From Butyrivibrio hungatei (GTDB taxonomy: Bacteria; Bacillota; Clostridia; Lachnospirales; Lachnospiraceae), in assembly GCF_900101605.1 (NCBI RefSeq), contig NZ_FMUR01000017.1:1-64000 (forward strand): a stretch of DNA of 64,000 bases, read 5' to 3'. Below are positions 52,733-61,008 of this stretch, piece by piece; within the stretch, counting starts at the first letter, position 1, and each line of letters opens with the position of its first letter. Both the position numbers and the translations under genes were made by a program. The notes beneath the pieces were generated by a model. That model saw only the letters and a list, made by a program, of their open reading frames with translations. It had not been told where the DNA came from and did no database searches.

Positions 52733-54313
52733 ATGAAGAAAGATTTTGGTAGTGCAGGGGGCAGAAAAAATCGCAGGGGCAGAGGACTCAGACAAGAAGA
52801 TCTTTTTAAGATCTATATTGCAGCAGGAGCGGTTTTGTTGCTCGTTATAGGCATCGTGGTAGGTTCATTGTTGGCTAAGGGCTCAAAGGATGAAGAGGAA
52901 GAGCTTGATCTTGCCGAGGTTGAAGAGTCAATTCCCGAGGAAGAAGAGGAAGTTGCTGTGGAAGCGACAACCGAGGCTACGGAAGCAAATGAGGCGGCTA
53001 CAGAAGCTTCATCCGAAGAAGTTGCGGCTAGCGACCCTCAGACAGCGGCAGCACCTAAGGAGACAGGTGCCAATATCAATATCAAAGAGCTTGTCGGTGC
53101 GAGCAGCGTGGGCGAAAATTCTAATGTGACTTACGGAATAGATGTATCAAAGTTCCAGGGAACCATAGATTGGGCGCAGGTTGCGGGTACAGGAATCGAT
53201 TTTGCCATGATAAGAGTCGGCTACAGAGATTCCGCGTCAGGCGAGATAAAACCTGATACCAATGCAAAGTTCAATATGCAGGAAGCAGAGAAGAACGGAA
53301 TAAAGGTCGGAGCATACTTTTTCTCAACAGCGGTGACCAAGGACGAAGCGGTTGAAGAAGCAAACTGGGTAAAAGATTATATTTCAAAATATTCGATCAC
53401 ATATCCTGTGGGATTTAACTGTGAGGGCTTTGAAAAAGAGACGAGCAGACAGTTTAATCTTACTAAGGATGACAGAAGTAATATTGCGATAGCATTCCTT
53501 GATCAGGTTCACAAGGCAGGTTATACACCTATATTCTATGCTTCAAAGGGTGAACTTGAAGCGGATGCTAAGTGGAATACGTCGCAGATTGAAAAGTCCT
53601 ACAAGATTTGGATGGCATGGTACAATCAGGACACATCCAATATCGCAAAAGGCCCCGCATATGGCGGACAGTGCGCTATGTGGCAGTATACCAATCAGGG
53701 TGATGTAGCAGGAATCAGTAAGAAAGTCGATGTTGATGTGGCATACTTTGGATATAACGGAACAGAGACTGCCAAAGATACGTCGGAGAGAGAGGTGGCT
53801 TCTGCTGACGTTGAAGCACTTATGAAGTTTGATTCCGTGGATGAAACGGTTACGGCTAAAAGTGTAACGAATCTTAGAGACAAGCCGAGTCAGGGAGCTG
53901 ACAGTAAGGTCGTTGAGACTCTTCAGAACGGACAGACGGCGCAGCGTACAGGTACAAGTTCGAGCGGTTGGTCAAGGGTTATCTATAACGGCCAAAAACT
54001 TTATGCGATATCAAGCTATCTGACTACCGATTTAAGCGCACCAAAGCAGCAGTCGGCAACTCAGCCTGCAGAAGATAACTCGGGACTTAAGACTAAGTTT
54101 GCTTCCTGCAACGAGACGGTAACAGCCAAAGAAGAGGCTAATCTCAGAACAAAGCCCAGCGTTACCGATCCGGATGCAACTGTTGCGGCAACGCTAAAGG
54201 CCGGTGAGAATGCTACCCGAACAGGCATCAATAATGATGTCGGCTGGTCAAGGGTTGAGTATAACGGGCAGACGCTTTACTGCGTAAGCAGCTTGCTTAA
54301 AGTAGTGGAATAA
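52733..54313 (+). CDS. Membrane-anchored GH25-like muramidase with two SH3 repeats
   Basis: In this 526-residue protein a membrane helix at about 30-50 precedes a Glu/Ala/Thr-rich wall spacer (to about 130). A GH25 domain (about 134-345) follows, with YGIDVSKFQGTIDWA and MIRVGYRD. Two SH3_3-like repeats end it, each with an ETVTAK...NLR-KPS start. The first catalytic-face Asp137 is kept, and the strand normally reading D-x-E is N229-C230-E231, so the Glu is present but the Asp is Asn. It may bind rather than cut peptidoglycan efficiently. Confidence 0.87.
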   Translation: MKKDFGSAGGRKNRRGRGLRQEDLFKIYIAAGAVLLLVIGIVVGSLLAKGSKDEEEELDLAEVEESIPEEEEEVAVEATTEATEANEAATEASSEEVAASDPQTAAAPKETGANINIKELVGASSVGENSNVTYGIDVSKFQGTIDWAQVAGTGIDFAMIRVGYRDSASGEIKPDTNAKFNMQEAEKNGIKVGAYFFSTAVTKDEAVEEANWVKDYISKYSITYPVGFNCEGFEKETSRQFNLTKDDRSNIAIAFLDQVHKAGYTPIFYASKGELEADAKWNTSQIEKSYKIWMAWYNQDTSNIAKGPAYGGQCAMWQYTNQGDVAGISKKVDVDVAYFGYNGTETAKDTSEREVASADVEALMKFDSVDETVTAKSVTNLRDKPSQGADSKVVETLQNGQTAQRTGTSSSGWSRVIYNGQKLYAISSYLTTDLSAPKQQSATQPAEDNSGLKTKFASCNETVTAKEEANLRTKPSVTDPDATVAATLKAGENATRTGINNDVGWSRVEYNGQTLYCVSSLLKVVE

Positions 54314-54319
54314 AATAGA

Positions 54320-54355
54320 AAAGGCTGTAGCGCAAGGTTGTGTTACAGCCTTTTT
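54320..54355 (+). terminator. Terminator after the GH25-like gene
   Basis: AAGGCTGTAGC pairs with GTTACAGCCTT, then Ts. It sits immediately before the long palindrome. Confidence 0.75.
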
Positions 54356-54380
54356 CGAGACTAGTGATGATTCAAATGAC

Positions 54381-54675
54381 GCCCTGCCTCAAAGTCATCC
54401 GTTTGGAGGTGGTGCTTTTCACTGTGAGGCGATAAGGCGGATTTTCTTGTTGCCACGTATGTTGATATTCAAGGCATAAAAAGACTTAAGTTTTCATTCT
54501 TCGCTCCAAAACTCGCTCATAAATGGGCTCAAACAGTTGGAGCGAGAACAGAATGAAAACTTAAGTCTTTTTATTGCTCTTGAATATGGCAACATACTTA
54601 AATACTGCGAAAAACCGCCTTATTGCCTCACAGTGAAATTTCAACATTTCTAAACGGATGGCTTTGTGACAGGGC
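54381..54675. repeat. 295-bp quasi-palindrome (E3)
   Basis: Outer arms are GCCCTG (54381) and CAGGGC (to 54675). Further paired blocks are CATCCGTTT/AAACGGATG, TTTCACTGTGAGGC/GCCTCACAGTGAAA, ATAAGGCGG/CCGCCTTAT, ATATTCAA/TTGAATAT and AAAAAGACTTAAGTTTTCAT/ATGAAAACTTAAGTCTTTTT. Near the tip GCTCCAA pairs with TTGGAGC. It fills the gap between the GH25-like gene and the convergent nudC stop. It is not homologous in sequence to E1/E2. Confidence 0.85.
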
Positions 54676-54678
54676 TGT

Positions 54679-55557
54679 CTACAAAAATTGCACATTTCCT
54701 TCTTTAAATACCTTCATCATTTCGTTGGTAAGGCTGTACTCAAGTGGTTGGAGTTCAATCTCTTCAGGGGACAGCCAGCTTGCGAATTTTAGTTCGTCGT
54801 TGTCCATGGTGATTTCGCGGCTTCCGGTTACCTCGCAGAAGAAACCTACGAGGATGTCGCTTGCGATGCCCCATGGCTGCGACTTGTAGTAGCGGATGTT
54901 GGTTACTGTAAGACCGGTTTCCTCCATTACTTCACGGCTCACGGTTTCTTCAAGAGTTTCGCCGATTTCGGTGAAGCCCGCCACGAGAGCGTTGTGGCCG
55001 TAGCCGACTCTGTATCTGGTAACAAGGAGTTTATTGGCTTCCTTGTCGATTACACCTATTATTACCGCGGGATTTATTCTGGGATAGATGATATTGCCGC
55101 ATTTTGGACAGATCATTGCACGTTCAGTTTTTGAATGCTCGTTTTCAGAGCCGCACTTACCGCAGAATCTTGTGACCATGTACCATTCGGCGAGCTGATA
55201 TGCCGTGAATGCAGCGTACACGTATGTTTGTGGATAGTAGTAGGCACTTCTGAACTTTCTGAAATCATGGAATATGTAGGAATCCTGTGCAGAGACATCC
55301 AAAAAGTCCATATTTTCGGAATCTGCGATCATCAAAAAGAAATCCTCGGAATCAATGCTGAAAAGATAAGTGAGTTTTTCTTTTGAAATATTTTTTACAT
55401 CATTAAATCTTGGAAAAGAAATCTCTTGAGTGCCGTCGTCAAGGCGCCCAAGGAGCTTTTTTTCCTTTGTAAAAAATAATATTATTGAGTTTTCGTCCGC
55501 TGTCTTTGTCGGATCGAAGTGATTGTTAAGATGTGCCGGTAAAATATCCTGAATCAT
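54679..55557 (-). CDS. nudC: NADH pyrophosphatase (NudC-type Nudix hydrolase)
   Basis: In this 292-residue protein a zinc ribbon (FCGKCGSENEHSKTER, then MICPKCGN) precedes the Nudix box GFTEIGETLEETVSREVMEE and the NudC signature SQPWGIASDILVGF (SQPWPFP-like). It cleaves NAD(H) to NMN(H) and AMP, and related enzymes remove NAD caps from RNA. I start it at the ATG at 55557, which has AAGGA six bases upstream, rather than the longer frame to 55590. Palindrome E3 touches its stop. Confidence 0.92.
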   Translation of the reverse strand: MIQDILPAHLNNHFDPTKTADENSIILFFTKEKKLLGRLDDGTQEISFPRFNDVKNISKEKLTYLFSIDSEDFFLMIADSENMDFLDVSAQDSYIFHDFRKFRSAYYYPQTYVYAAFTAYQLAEWYMVTRFCGKCGSENEHSKTERAMICPKCGNIIYPRINPAVIIGVIDKEANKLLVTRYRVGYGHNALVAGFTEIGETLEETVSREVMEETGLTVTNIRYYKSQPWGIASDILVGFFCEVTGSREITMDNDELKFASWLSPEEIELQPLEYSLTNEMMKVFKEGNVQFL

Positions 55558-55604
55558 AGTCTGTCCTTGTATCTTGGATTGTTTATCCATAAATAATGTA
55601 TCAA

Positions 55605-55640
55605 AGGAAGCACTGATTGAATCAGCACTTCCTTATTTTT
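55605..55640 (-). terminator. Terminator after the AraC gene
   Basis: On the minus strand GGAAGTGCTGATT pairs with AATCAGTGCTTCC, followed by TTTG. It ends the araC transcript before nudC. Confidence 0.7.
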
Positions 55641-55657
55641 TCATATATTGTGCCACA

Positions 55658-56551
55658 TTACGGAATGAGGTTGTGCGAGTACAGGCTCTGGTACTCCTTT
55701 GGAGACATTCCGTACTCTTTTTTAAACGCCTTAAAGAAACTTGAGTAGTCCCTAAAGCCGAATTTCTCGTAAGTTCCCGTGATGCTTGCGCCGCCTGTTA
55801 TGGCATTACGGCACTCGTCAAGACGCTTTTTTATTATGTACTGATGAAGCGAGACGCCGAGCGTATCCTTGAACAGGTGGGCTACATAATACTTGCTTAT
55901 GAAGAATTTGCCTGCAATATCGTCAAGTGTAAGCGATTCCTCAATATTTCCCTCAATGTAAGATATGATATTTTGGAAAAGAGTAAGCTCGTCGCTTGAA
56001 CTTTTCATATTCTCTTCGTCGTAAACAATCCTGTTGATTGTGAGAATAAGGTCGCAAAGGCACAGATGTATAAAGGCTGAGCTTCCGTATCTCTCACTTG
56101 ATACTTCTTCAAGAAGACGAAGGAATTTGGATTCTATCATATGGAACTGAGCGGGAGTCATGTGATATATGTACTTGTGGAACGCTTCCGCCTTCTGTAT
56201 CAGATACATATAGTCCACGGATTCCTGCATGAGCCTGTTACAGCAACTTTTGCTTATCCAGAAAAGAAAACGTCTGTAGTTTGCCTCGGGATTGTTCATC
56301 AGCGCGTGATGCATTATTCCGGGAGGAACCAGCATGAGATCGCCGGGAGACATCTTGTATCTGGAGGGAGTGCCTTCGGGATTGAATATTTCCATGGTGA
56401 CGTCGCCCTCGATGAAAAGATAGCATTCATAATAGTCGTGGGCGTGCGGTTTCAGGGTCGTAAAGTTCTTGTCGGAGTAGTAGTAGACCTCGAAATCCGA
56501 AGATACCATGTATTGTCTTGTGTTAAATGATGATCGTAATTTATTTTTCAT
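55658..56551 (-). CDS. AraC family regulator, likely controls uxuAB
   Basis: In this 297-residue protein an N-terminal cupin domain (LKPHAHDYYECYLFIEGDVT, then MSPGDLMLVPPGIMHHALM) precedes two helix-turn-helix motifs at about 200-297 (LTLDDIAGKFFISKYYVAHL, then FGFRDYSSFFKAFKKEYGMS). It is divergent from uxuA with a shared 170-bp gap, so regulation of hexuronate use is the obvious hypothesis, probably with a sugar acid or its intermediate as ligand. Confidence 0.88.
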   Translation of the reverse strand: MKNKLRSSFNTRQYMVSSDFEVYYYSDKNFTTLKPHAHDYYECYLFIEGDVTMEIFNPEGTPSRYKMSPGDLMLVPPGIMHHALMNNPEANYRRFLFWISKSCCNRLMQESVDYMYLIQKAEAFHKYIYHMTPAQFHMIESKFLRLLEEVSSERYGSSAFIHLCLCDLILTINRIVYDEENMKSSSDELTLFQNIISYIEGNIEESLTLDDIAGKFFISKYYVAHLFKDTLGVSLHQYIIKKRLDECRNAITGGASITGTYEKFGFRDYSSFFKAFKKEYGMSPKEYQSLYSHNLIP

Positions 56552-56722
56552 AAATACATAATAACTACCTGTGGCAATTTTTGCAAGGTGTGAAACAAAA
56601 TATTCAATTCTATTTTTTTGCTTAAAAAGTTATTGTATATGTATACGGATATTAACGTTCGAAAACTGTTTTTTTAACAAAGTAGGAAATGATTTATTAG
56701 ACGAAGGGAGTATTTAGTATCA
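56552..56722. promoter_or_regulatory. Divergent araC / uxuA intergenic region
   Basis: The gap is AT-rich and contains GTATATGTATACG (about 56636) followed by TATTAACGTTCGAAAAC, which has AACGTT and TTCGAA short palindromes. A ribosome binding site (AGGGAG) lies 14 bp before the uxuA ATG. These are possible AraC and catabolite-control sites. I could not assign them. Confidence 0.35.
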
Positions 56723-57799
56723 ATGGAAATGACACTTCGCTGGTATGGCAGCAAATATGACACTGTTAAGTTATGGCAGATCAGACAGGTTCCCGGTGTA
56801 AAGGGAGTTATCACAACTCTTTACAACAAGCAGGCAGGCGAGCTTTGGGAGCAGGACGAGATCAAGGCTCTGAAGAACGAAGTTGCAGCTGAGAATATGC
56901 ACATCGCAGGAATCGAGTCTGTCAACGTTTCAGATGCCATCAAGGCAGCTACACCGGACAGAGATAAGCATATAGATAATTACATCAAGACTCTTGAGAA
57001 TCTTGGTAAGGAAGATATCCACATGGTTTGCTACAACTTCATGCCCGTTTTTGACTGGACAAGAAGTGAGCTTGCAAGAAAGAGACCCGATGGATCAACA
57101 GTTCTTGCATATACACAGGAAGCAATCGATGCGATCGATCCCGAGAAGATGTTTGAGTCACTTGCAGGTGATACAAACGGTGCGGTTATGCCCGGTTGGG
57201 AGCCTGAGCGTATGGAGCATGTTAAGGAGCTCTTTGAACTCTACAAGGGAATCGACGAGGAGAAGCTTTTCGAGAACATCGTTTATTTCTTAAAGGCAAT
57301 CATGCCAGTATGTAACAAATATGATATCAAGATGGCTATCCATCCCGACGATCCTGCATGGTCTGTATTCGGACTTCCCAGAATCATCAACAACGAGAAG
57401 AACATCCTTAAGCTTATGAAGGCTGTAGATGATGTACACAACGGTGTTACATTCTGCTCAGGTTCATACGGAACAAGCCTTGAGAATGACCTTCCTCACA
57501 TGATCAGAGCACTTGAGGGAAGAATTCACTTTGCACACGTTCGTAACCTTAAGTTCATTTCTCCTACAAACTTCGAGGAGTCAGCACACCTTTCATCTGA
57601 CGGAACATTCGATATGTATGAGATAGTTAAGGCTCTTTACGAGACAGGATTTGACGGACCTATCCGTCCCGACCACGGAAGAATGATCTGGGGTGAAGTT
57701 GCAATGCCCGGTTACGGTCTCTATGACAGAGCACTCGGAGCAACATACATCAACGGTCTCTGGGAGGCTATTGAGAAGTCACACCAGCGTGGAATTTGA
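56723..57799 (+). CDS. uxuA: Mannonate dehydratase
   Basis: This 358-residue protein begins MEMTLRWYGSKYDTVKLWQI, with VPGVKGVITTLY, the typical UxuA opening. MAIHPDDPAWSVFGLPRIIN and FAHVRNLKF supply conserved His residues for metal binding, and GPIRPDHGRMIWG is near the C-terminus. It converts D-mannonate to 2-keto-3-deoxy-gluconate in glucuronate catabolism. It is followed by uxuB 50 bp on. Codon use is strongly biased to highly expressed codons. Confidence 0.95.
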   Translation: MEMTLRWYGSKYDTVKLWQIRQVPGVKGVITTLYNKQAGELWEQDEIKALKNEVAAENMHIAGIESVNVSDAIKAATPDRDKHIDNYIKTLENLGKEDIHMVCYNFMPVFDWTRSELARKRPDGSTVLAYTQEAIDAIDPEKMFESLAGDTNGAVMPGWEPERMEHVKELFELYKGIDEEKLFENIVYFLKAIMPVCNKYDIKMAIHPDDPAWSVFGLPRIINNEKNILKLMKAVDDVHNGVTFCSGSYGTSLENDLPHMIRALEGRIHFAHVRNLKFISPTNFEESAHLSSDGTFDMYEIVKALYETGFDGPIRPDHGRMIWGEVAMPGYGLYDRALGATYINGLWEAIEKSHQRGI

Positions 57800-57849
57800 A
57801 CATAAGCTTTTTATATATGGGATAAAAGATAAAGCGGAAAGGGTTAACA

Positions 57850-59469
57850 ATGAAATTAAATGCTAATAGCGTAGCAACAGATAGCACTTGGAAAGAGAAA
57901 GGATATTATATCCCTACTTTTAACCAGGAAGATATGATAAAGAAGACAGTTGAGGCACCTGAGTGGGTACACTTCGGAGCAGGTAACATCTTCAGAGCTT
58001 TTCAGGCTAATCTCGCTCAGAGAATGCTTGATGGCGGCTTGAACGACAAGGGACTTACAGTAGTAGAGGGATTTGATTATGAGATCATCGAGAAGATGTA
58101 CAGACCTCATGACAATCTTTCACTTCTTGTTACACTTAAGGCAGACGGTTCTGTTGAGAAGTCAGTTATTGCCAGCATCGCTGAGTCATGCATTCTTGAT
58201 TCAAACGATGATAAGGAATTCAACAGATTAAAAGAGATCTTCAGATGCGATTCTCTTCAGCTTGCTACTTTCACAATCACAGAGAAGGGATATTCACTTG
58301 TAAATCCCGCAGGCGAGCTTCTTGCAGCAGTTAAGGATGATTTCGTAAACGGACCTTCAAAGCCTCAGAGCTATATCGGTAAGGTTGCAGCACTTCTTTA
58401 TGAGAGATTCCTTGCAGGAGAGAAGAAGATTGCTATGGTGAGCACAGATAACTGCTCACACAACGGAGATAAGCTTTTTGATGCTGTTCATGCGTTCGCA
58501 AAAGAGTGGACTGCAAACGGCAAGGCAGAGGCAGGATTCGTTGCTTACATCGAGGATGACAGCAAGGTTAGCTTCCCTTGGTCAATGATCGATAAGATTA
58601 CACCCAGACCTGATGATTCAGTTAATGAGATTCTTAAGAACGACGGTGTAGAAGAGCTTGAGCCTGTAGTTACTTCTAAGAAGACTTGGGTTGCTCCTTT
58701 CGTAAACGCTGAGGAGAGCGAATACCTCGTAATCGAGGACAAGTTCCCTAACGGAAGACCTGCACTTGAGAAAGTTGGTGTTATCTTCACAGAGAAGGAG
58801 ACAGTTGATAAGGTTGAGCGCATGAAGGTTTGCACATGCCTTAATCCTCTTCACACAGCACTTGCTGTATACGGATGCCTCCTTGGATATGACAAGATTT
58901 CAGAAGAGATGAAGGATGAGGAGCTTGTAAAGCTCGTTAAGACTATCGGATATGTAGAGGGACTTCCCGTTGTTACAGATCCCGGAGTTATCAAGCCTCA
59001 GGAATTCATCGATACAGTAGTAAATGTAAGAATACCTAACAAGTTTATGCCTGATACACCTCAGAGAATTGCAACAGATACATCACAGAAGCTTGCAATC
59101 AGATTTGGTGAGACAATTAAGGCTTACATGGCTTCAGATAAGCTCAATGTAGCTGATCTTAAGTGCATTCCTCTTGTACATGCAGGATGGCTTCGTTACC
59201 TCATGGGTGTTGACGATAACGGCAACAACTTTGAGCCCAGCCCCGATCCGCTTCTTGAGAAGGCACAGGCTTATGTAAAAGACATCGAGCTTGGCGGAAA
59301 CTATGACAAAGAGACACTTAAGAGCAAGGTTCTTCCTCTTCTTAAGGATGCTACAATCTTTGGAACAGATCTTGAAGCTGCAGGCCTTTCAGATATCATT
59401 ATCGGATATTTTGAAGAGCTTATTGCAGGAACAGGTGCTGTAAGAGAAACTCTTAAAAAGCACGTTTAA
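57850..59469 (+). CDS. uxuB: D-mannonate oxidoreductase (fructuronate reductase)
   Basis: This 539-residue protein of the mannitol-dehydrogenase superfamily carries WVHFGAGNIFRAFQANLAQR (NAD-binding loop) near the N-terminus, SFPWSMIDKITPRP, and KVCTCLNPLHTALAVYGCLL, containing the catalytic-region Asn/His. It reduces fructuronate to mannonate, feeding UxuA. The length fits the family. GAAAGGG precedes the ATG. It forms an operon with uxuA. Confidence 0.92.
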   Translation: MKLNANSVATDSTWKEKGYYIPTFNQEDMIKKTVEAPEWVHFGAGNIFRAFQANLAQRMLDGGLNDKGLTVVEGFDYEIIEKMYRPHDNLSLLVTLKADGSVEKSVIASIAESCILDSNDDKEFNRLKEIFRCDSLQLATFTITEKGYSLVNPAGELLAAVKDDFVNGPSKPQSYIGKVAALLYERFLAGEKKIAMVSTDNCSHNGDKLFDAVHAFAKEWTANGKAEAGFVAYIEDDSKVSFPWSMIDKITPRPDDSVNEILKNDGVEELEPVVTSKKTWVAPFVNAEESEYLVIEDKFPNGRPALEKVGVIFTEKETVDKVERMKVCTCLNPLHTALAVYGCLLGYDKISEEMKDEELVKLVKTIGYVEGLPVVTDPGVIKPQEFIDTVVNVRIPNKFMPDTPQRIATDTSQKLAIRFGETIKAYMASDKLNVADLKCIPLVHAGWLRYLMGVDDNGNNFEPSPDPLLEKAQAYVKDIELGGNYDKETLKSKVLPLLKDATIFGTDLEAAGLSDIIIGYFEELIAGTGAVRETLKKHV

Positions 59470-59495
59470 TAACGCAGTTTATTCCTGTAAAAAGT

Positions 59496-59523
59496 CACAT
59501 GAACGTTCTGCTGCGTTCATGTG
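59496..59523 (+). terminator. Hairpin after uxuB
   Basis: CACATGAACG pairs perfectly with CGTTCATGTG around an eight-base loop. No T tract follows it directly. A second stem, GAAGCCA/TGGCTTC with TTTTT (about 59579-59615), lies downstream and is the likelier terminator. Confidence 0.5.
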
Positions 59524-59590
59524 GCAGGATCCCGCAGGTTAAATAAACATAAAATTTTAATTGTATCCCCCACTAAAAAGAAGCCATCGC

Positions 59591-60091
59591 TTAACCGCGG
59601 TGGCTTCGCTTTTTGCATTAAACTGATATATGCTGCGCAGGGACATCTTAGCAAATGCACCCGGAATATCCATCTGTCCGTGCAGATTCGTTATACCCTC
59701 TTGTTTTTCTGAAGGTCAAATCACTTTCCTTTTAAGCATGCTCCGAAAATAACTTGCAGTACGCTTGTATACTGGCTATATCGGTCATGGTCATACGGTG
59801 CATACGCACCTACGCCAAATAAAAACACAAATTTCCGAGCTCGTTGAGTTCGGAAATTTGCACTTTATATTTGTCGTTACCGTCCGCTTTGCGGACTATG
59901 CCCATGACCGATGAATGTATCTAAGCGTCCTGCTTCAGACATTTTTCTCCGCATGCAGGAAAGTGATTTTTGACCTTATGAAAAACAGACGAGGTTATAA
60001 AAATCATCTGCATGGACAGATGGATAATTCTTGGTGCATATGTTAGTTTATGAAGCGCAGCATATGCGCGTGAAATTCCCACCGCGGTTAA
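59591..60091. repeat. Giant quasi-palindrome E1 (about 500 bp, trident-shaped)
   Basis: Outer arms are TTAACCGCGGTGG (59591-59603) and CCACCGCGGTTAA (60079-60091). Inner paired blocks are ATATGCTGCGC (59628)/GCGCAGCATAT (to 60065), ATCCATCTGTCC/GGACAGATGGAT and TCGGTCATGG/CCATGACCGA. At the tip are three hairpins: GGTGC-ATAC-GCACC (59797-59810), CAAATTTCCGAGCTC/GAGTTCGGAAATTTG (59828-59860) and GTCCGC-TTT-GCGGAC (59882-59896). E2 is a homologous inverted copy. No coding potential. Confidence 0.85.
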
Positions 60092-60209
60092 TCTTGCATT
60101 GATATGAAAAAAGACTGTATCTAATTCACGTCTGAAAACTTCTTAACTTGAGATAATGTATAATATAAAGAAATGAAAAAACATGTATTGAGTAAATAAG
60201 GAAAACAAA

Positions 60210-60383
60210 ATGAATGATTTATCATCATCATTTAAAGATATAACTGAAGAGATTAAAGAATATGCATGGTACAAAGAGCGTCCATATTCTGAGGCAGACT
60301 GGAAAGAATTCGCTAAAATACAGTATATGCGCTATATCAGGCATCTGCACTCTGAAATACAAGCTCAAGGGGCGCTAAGATAA
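60210..60383 (+). CDS. 57-residue ORF between the giant palindromes
   Basis: The ORF is MNDLSSSFKDITEEIKEYAW, then a further 37 residues including RPYSEADWKEFAKIQYMRYI. AAGGA precedes the ATG by about eight bases, and a TATAAT box lies at 60159-60164. It is charged and probably helical with several Tyr/Trp. It matches no family I recognise. It is the only frame between the two inverted palindromes. Confidence 0.5.
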   Translation: MNDLSSSFKDITEEIKEYAWYKERPYSEADWKEFAKIQYMRYIRHLHSEIQAQGALR

Positions 60384-60459
60384 TAAACAAAAACGCCGGC
60401 TGAACCTTCACATACTTGGGAGAGGGGGATGCGTTTTTGCTGGGGTATTTCAAAACATT

Positions 60460-60935
60460 ATATTGGCCGAGGGATTGGATGTATGCTGCGCTTCATAAAC
60501 TTACATATGCACCAAGAATTTTCCATCTATTTATGCAGATGATTTTTATAGCCTCGTCTGTTTTTCAAAAGGTTAGGAATCACTTTCTTGCATGCGTAGA
60601 AAAATGTTTGAAGCAGGACGCTTAGATATATTCAACGGTCATGGTCATAGTCCGCAAAGCGGACTGTGGCAACAAGGAAAAGTGCGACTCCCGAGCTCAT
60701 TTGAGTTCGAGGAGTCGCACTTTTATTTGTTGTAGGTGCGTATGCACCGTATGACCATGGCTTTTAAATTATAAATTTGCGTCCTGCAAGTTATTTTAGA
60801 AGCATGCATAAGGGAAAGTGATCTGACCTTCAGAAAAACAAGAGGGTATAACGAATCTGCATAAATAGATGGAGATTCTAAGGTGCATTTGCTCAGACAA
60901 TTTTGCGCAGCATACATCCAATCCCCGGCCAATAT
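60460..60935. repeat. Giant quasi-palindrome E2, inverted homologue of E1
   Basis: Outer arms of about 31 bp pair with a one-base indel, from ATATTGGCCGAGGGATTGG (60460) to CCAATCCCCGGCCAATAT (end 60935). Shared blocks with E1 include GTATGCTGCGC, ATGCACCAAGAATT, CAGCATACATCC and GCATGC. The tip again has three hairpins, in reversed order: GTCCGC-AAA-GCGGAC (60650-60664), a long central hairpin with AGTGCGACTCC/GGAGTCGCACT (60681-60721) and GGTGC-GTAT-GCACC (60735-60748). Confidence 0.85.
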
Positions 60936-60954
60936 GATTTTGATGGAATGTGGC

Positions 60955-61002
60955 AAAAAACTGCAACCCCTACCACTTGTTTGGGTGTGGAAGGGGCTGC
61001 AG
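60955..61002 (-). terminator. purA terminator
   Basis: On the minus strand CTGCAGCCCC pairs with GGGGTTGCAG and is followed by TTTTTT (60955-60960). Confidence 0.85.
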
Positions 61003-61008
61003 ATGATA

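Noticed and set aside
54623..54889. 88-codon + strand ORF antisense to nudC
   Set aside because: It overlaps the conserved Nudix frame and the E3 arm, with no independent support.
60416..60625. 69-codon ORF in palindrome E2
   Set aside because: It is formed by the palindrome arm. A similar frame at 59521-59712 in E1 differs wherever the DNA pairing, not the codons, is conserved.
59591..60935. E1/E2 as two copies of a known IS
   Set aside because: No transposase frame, no IS-like coding region, and the palindrome covers the whole element rather than just its ends.
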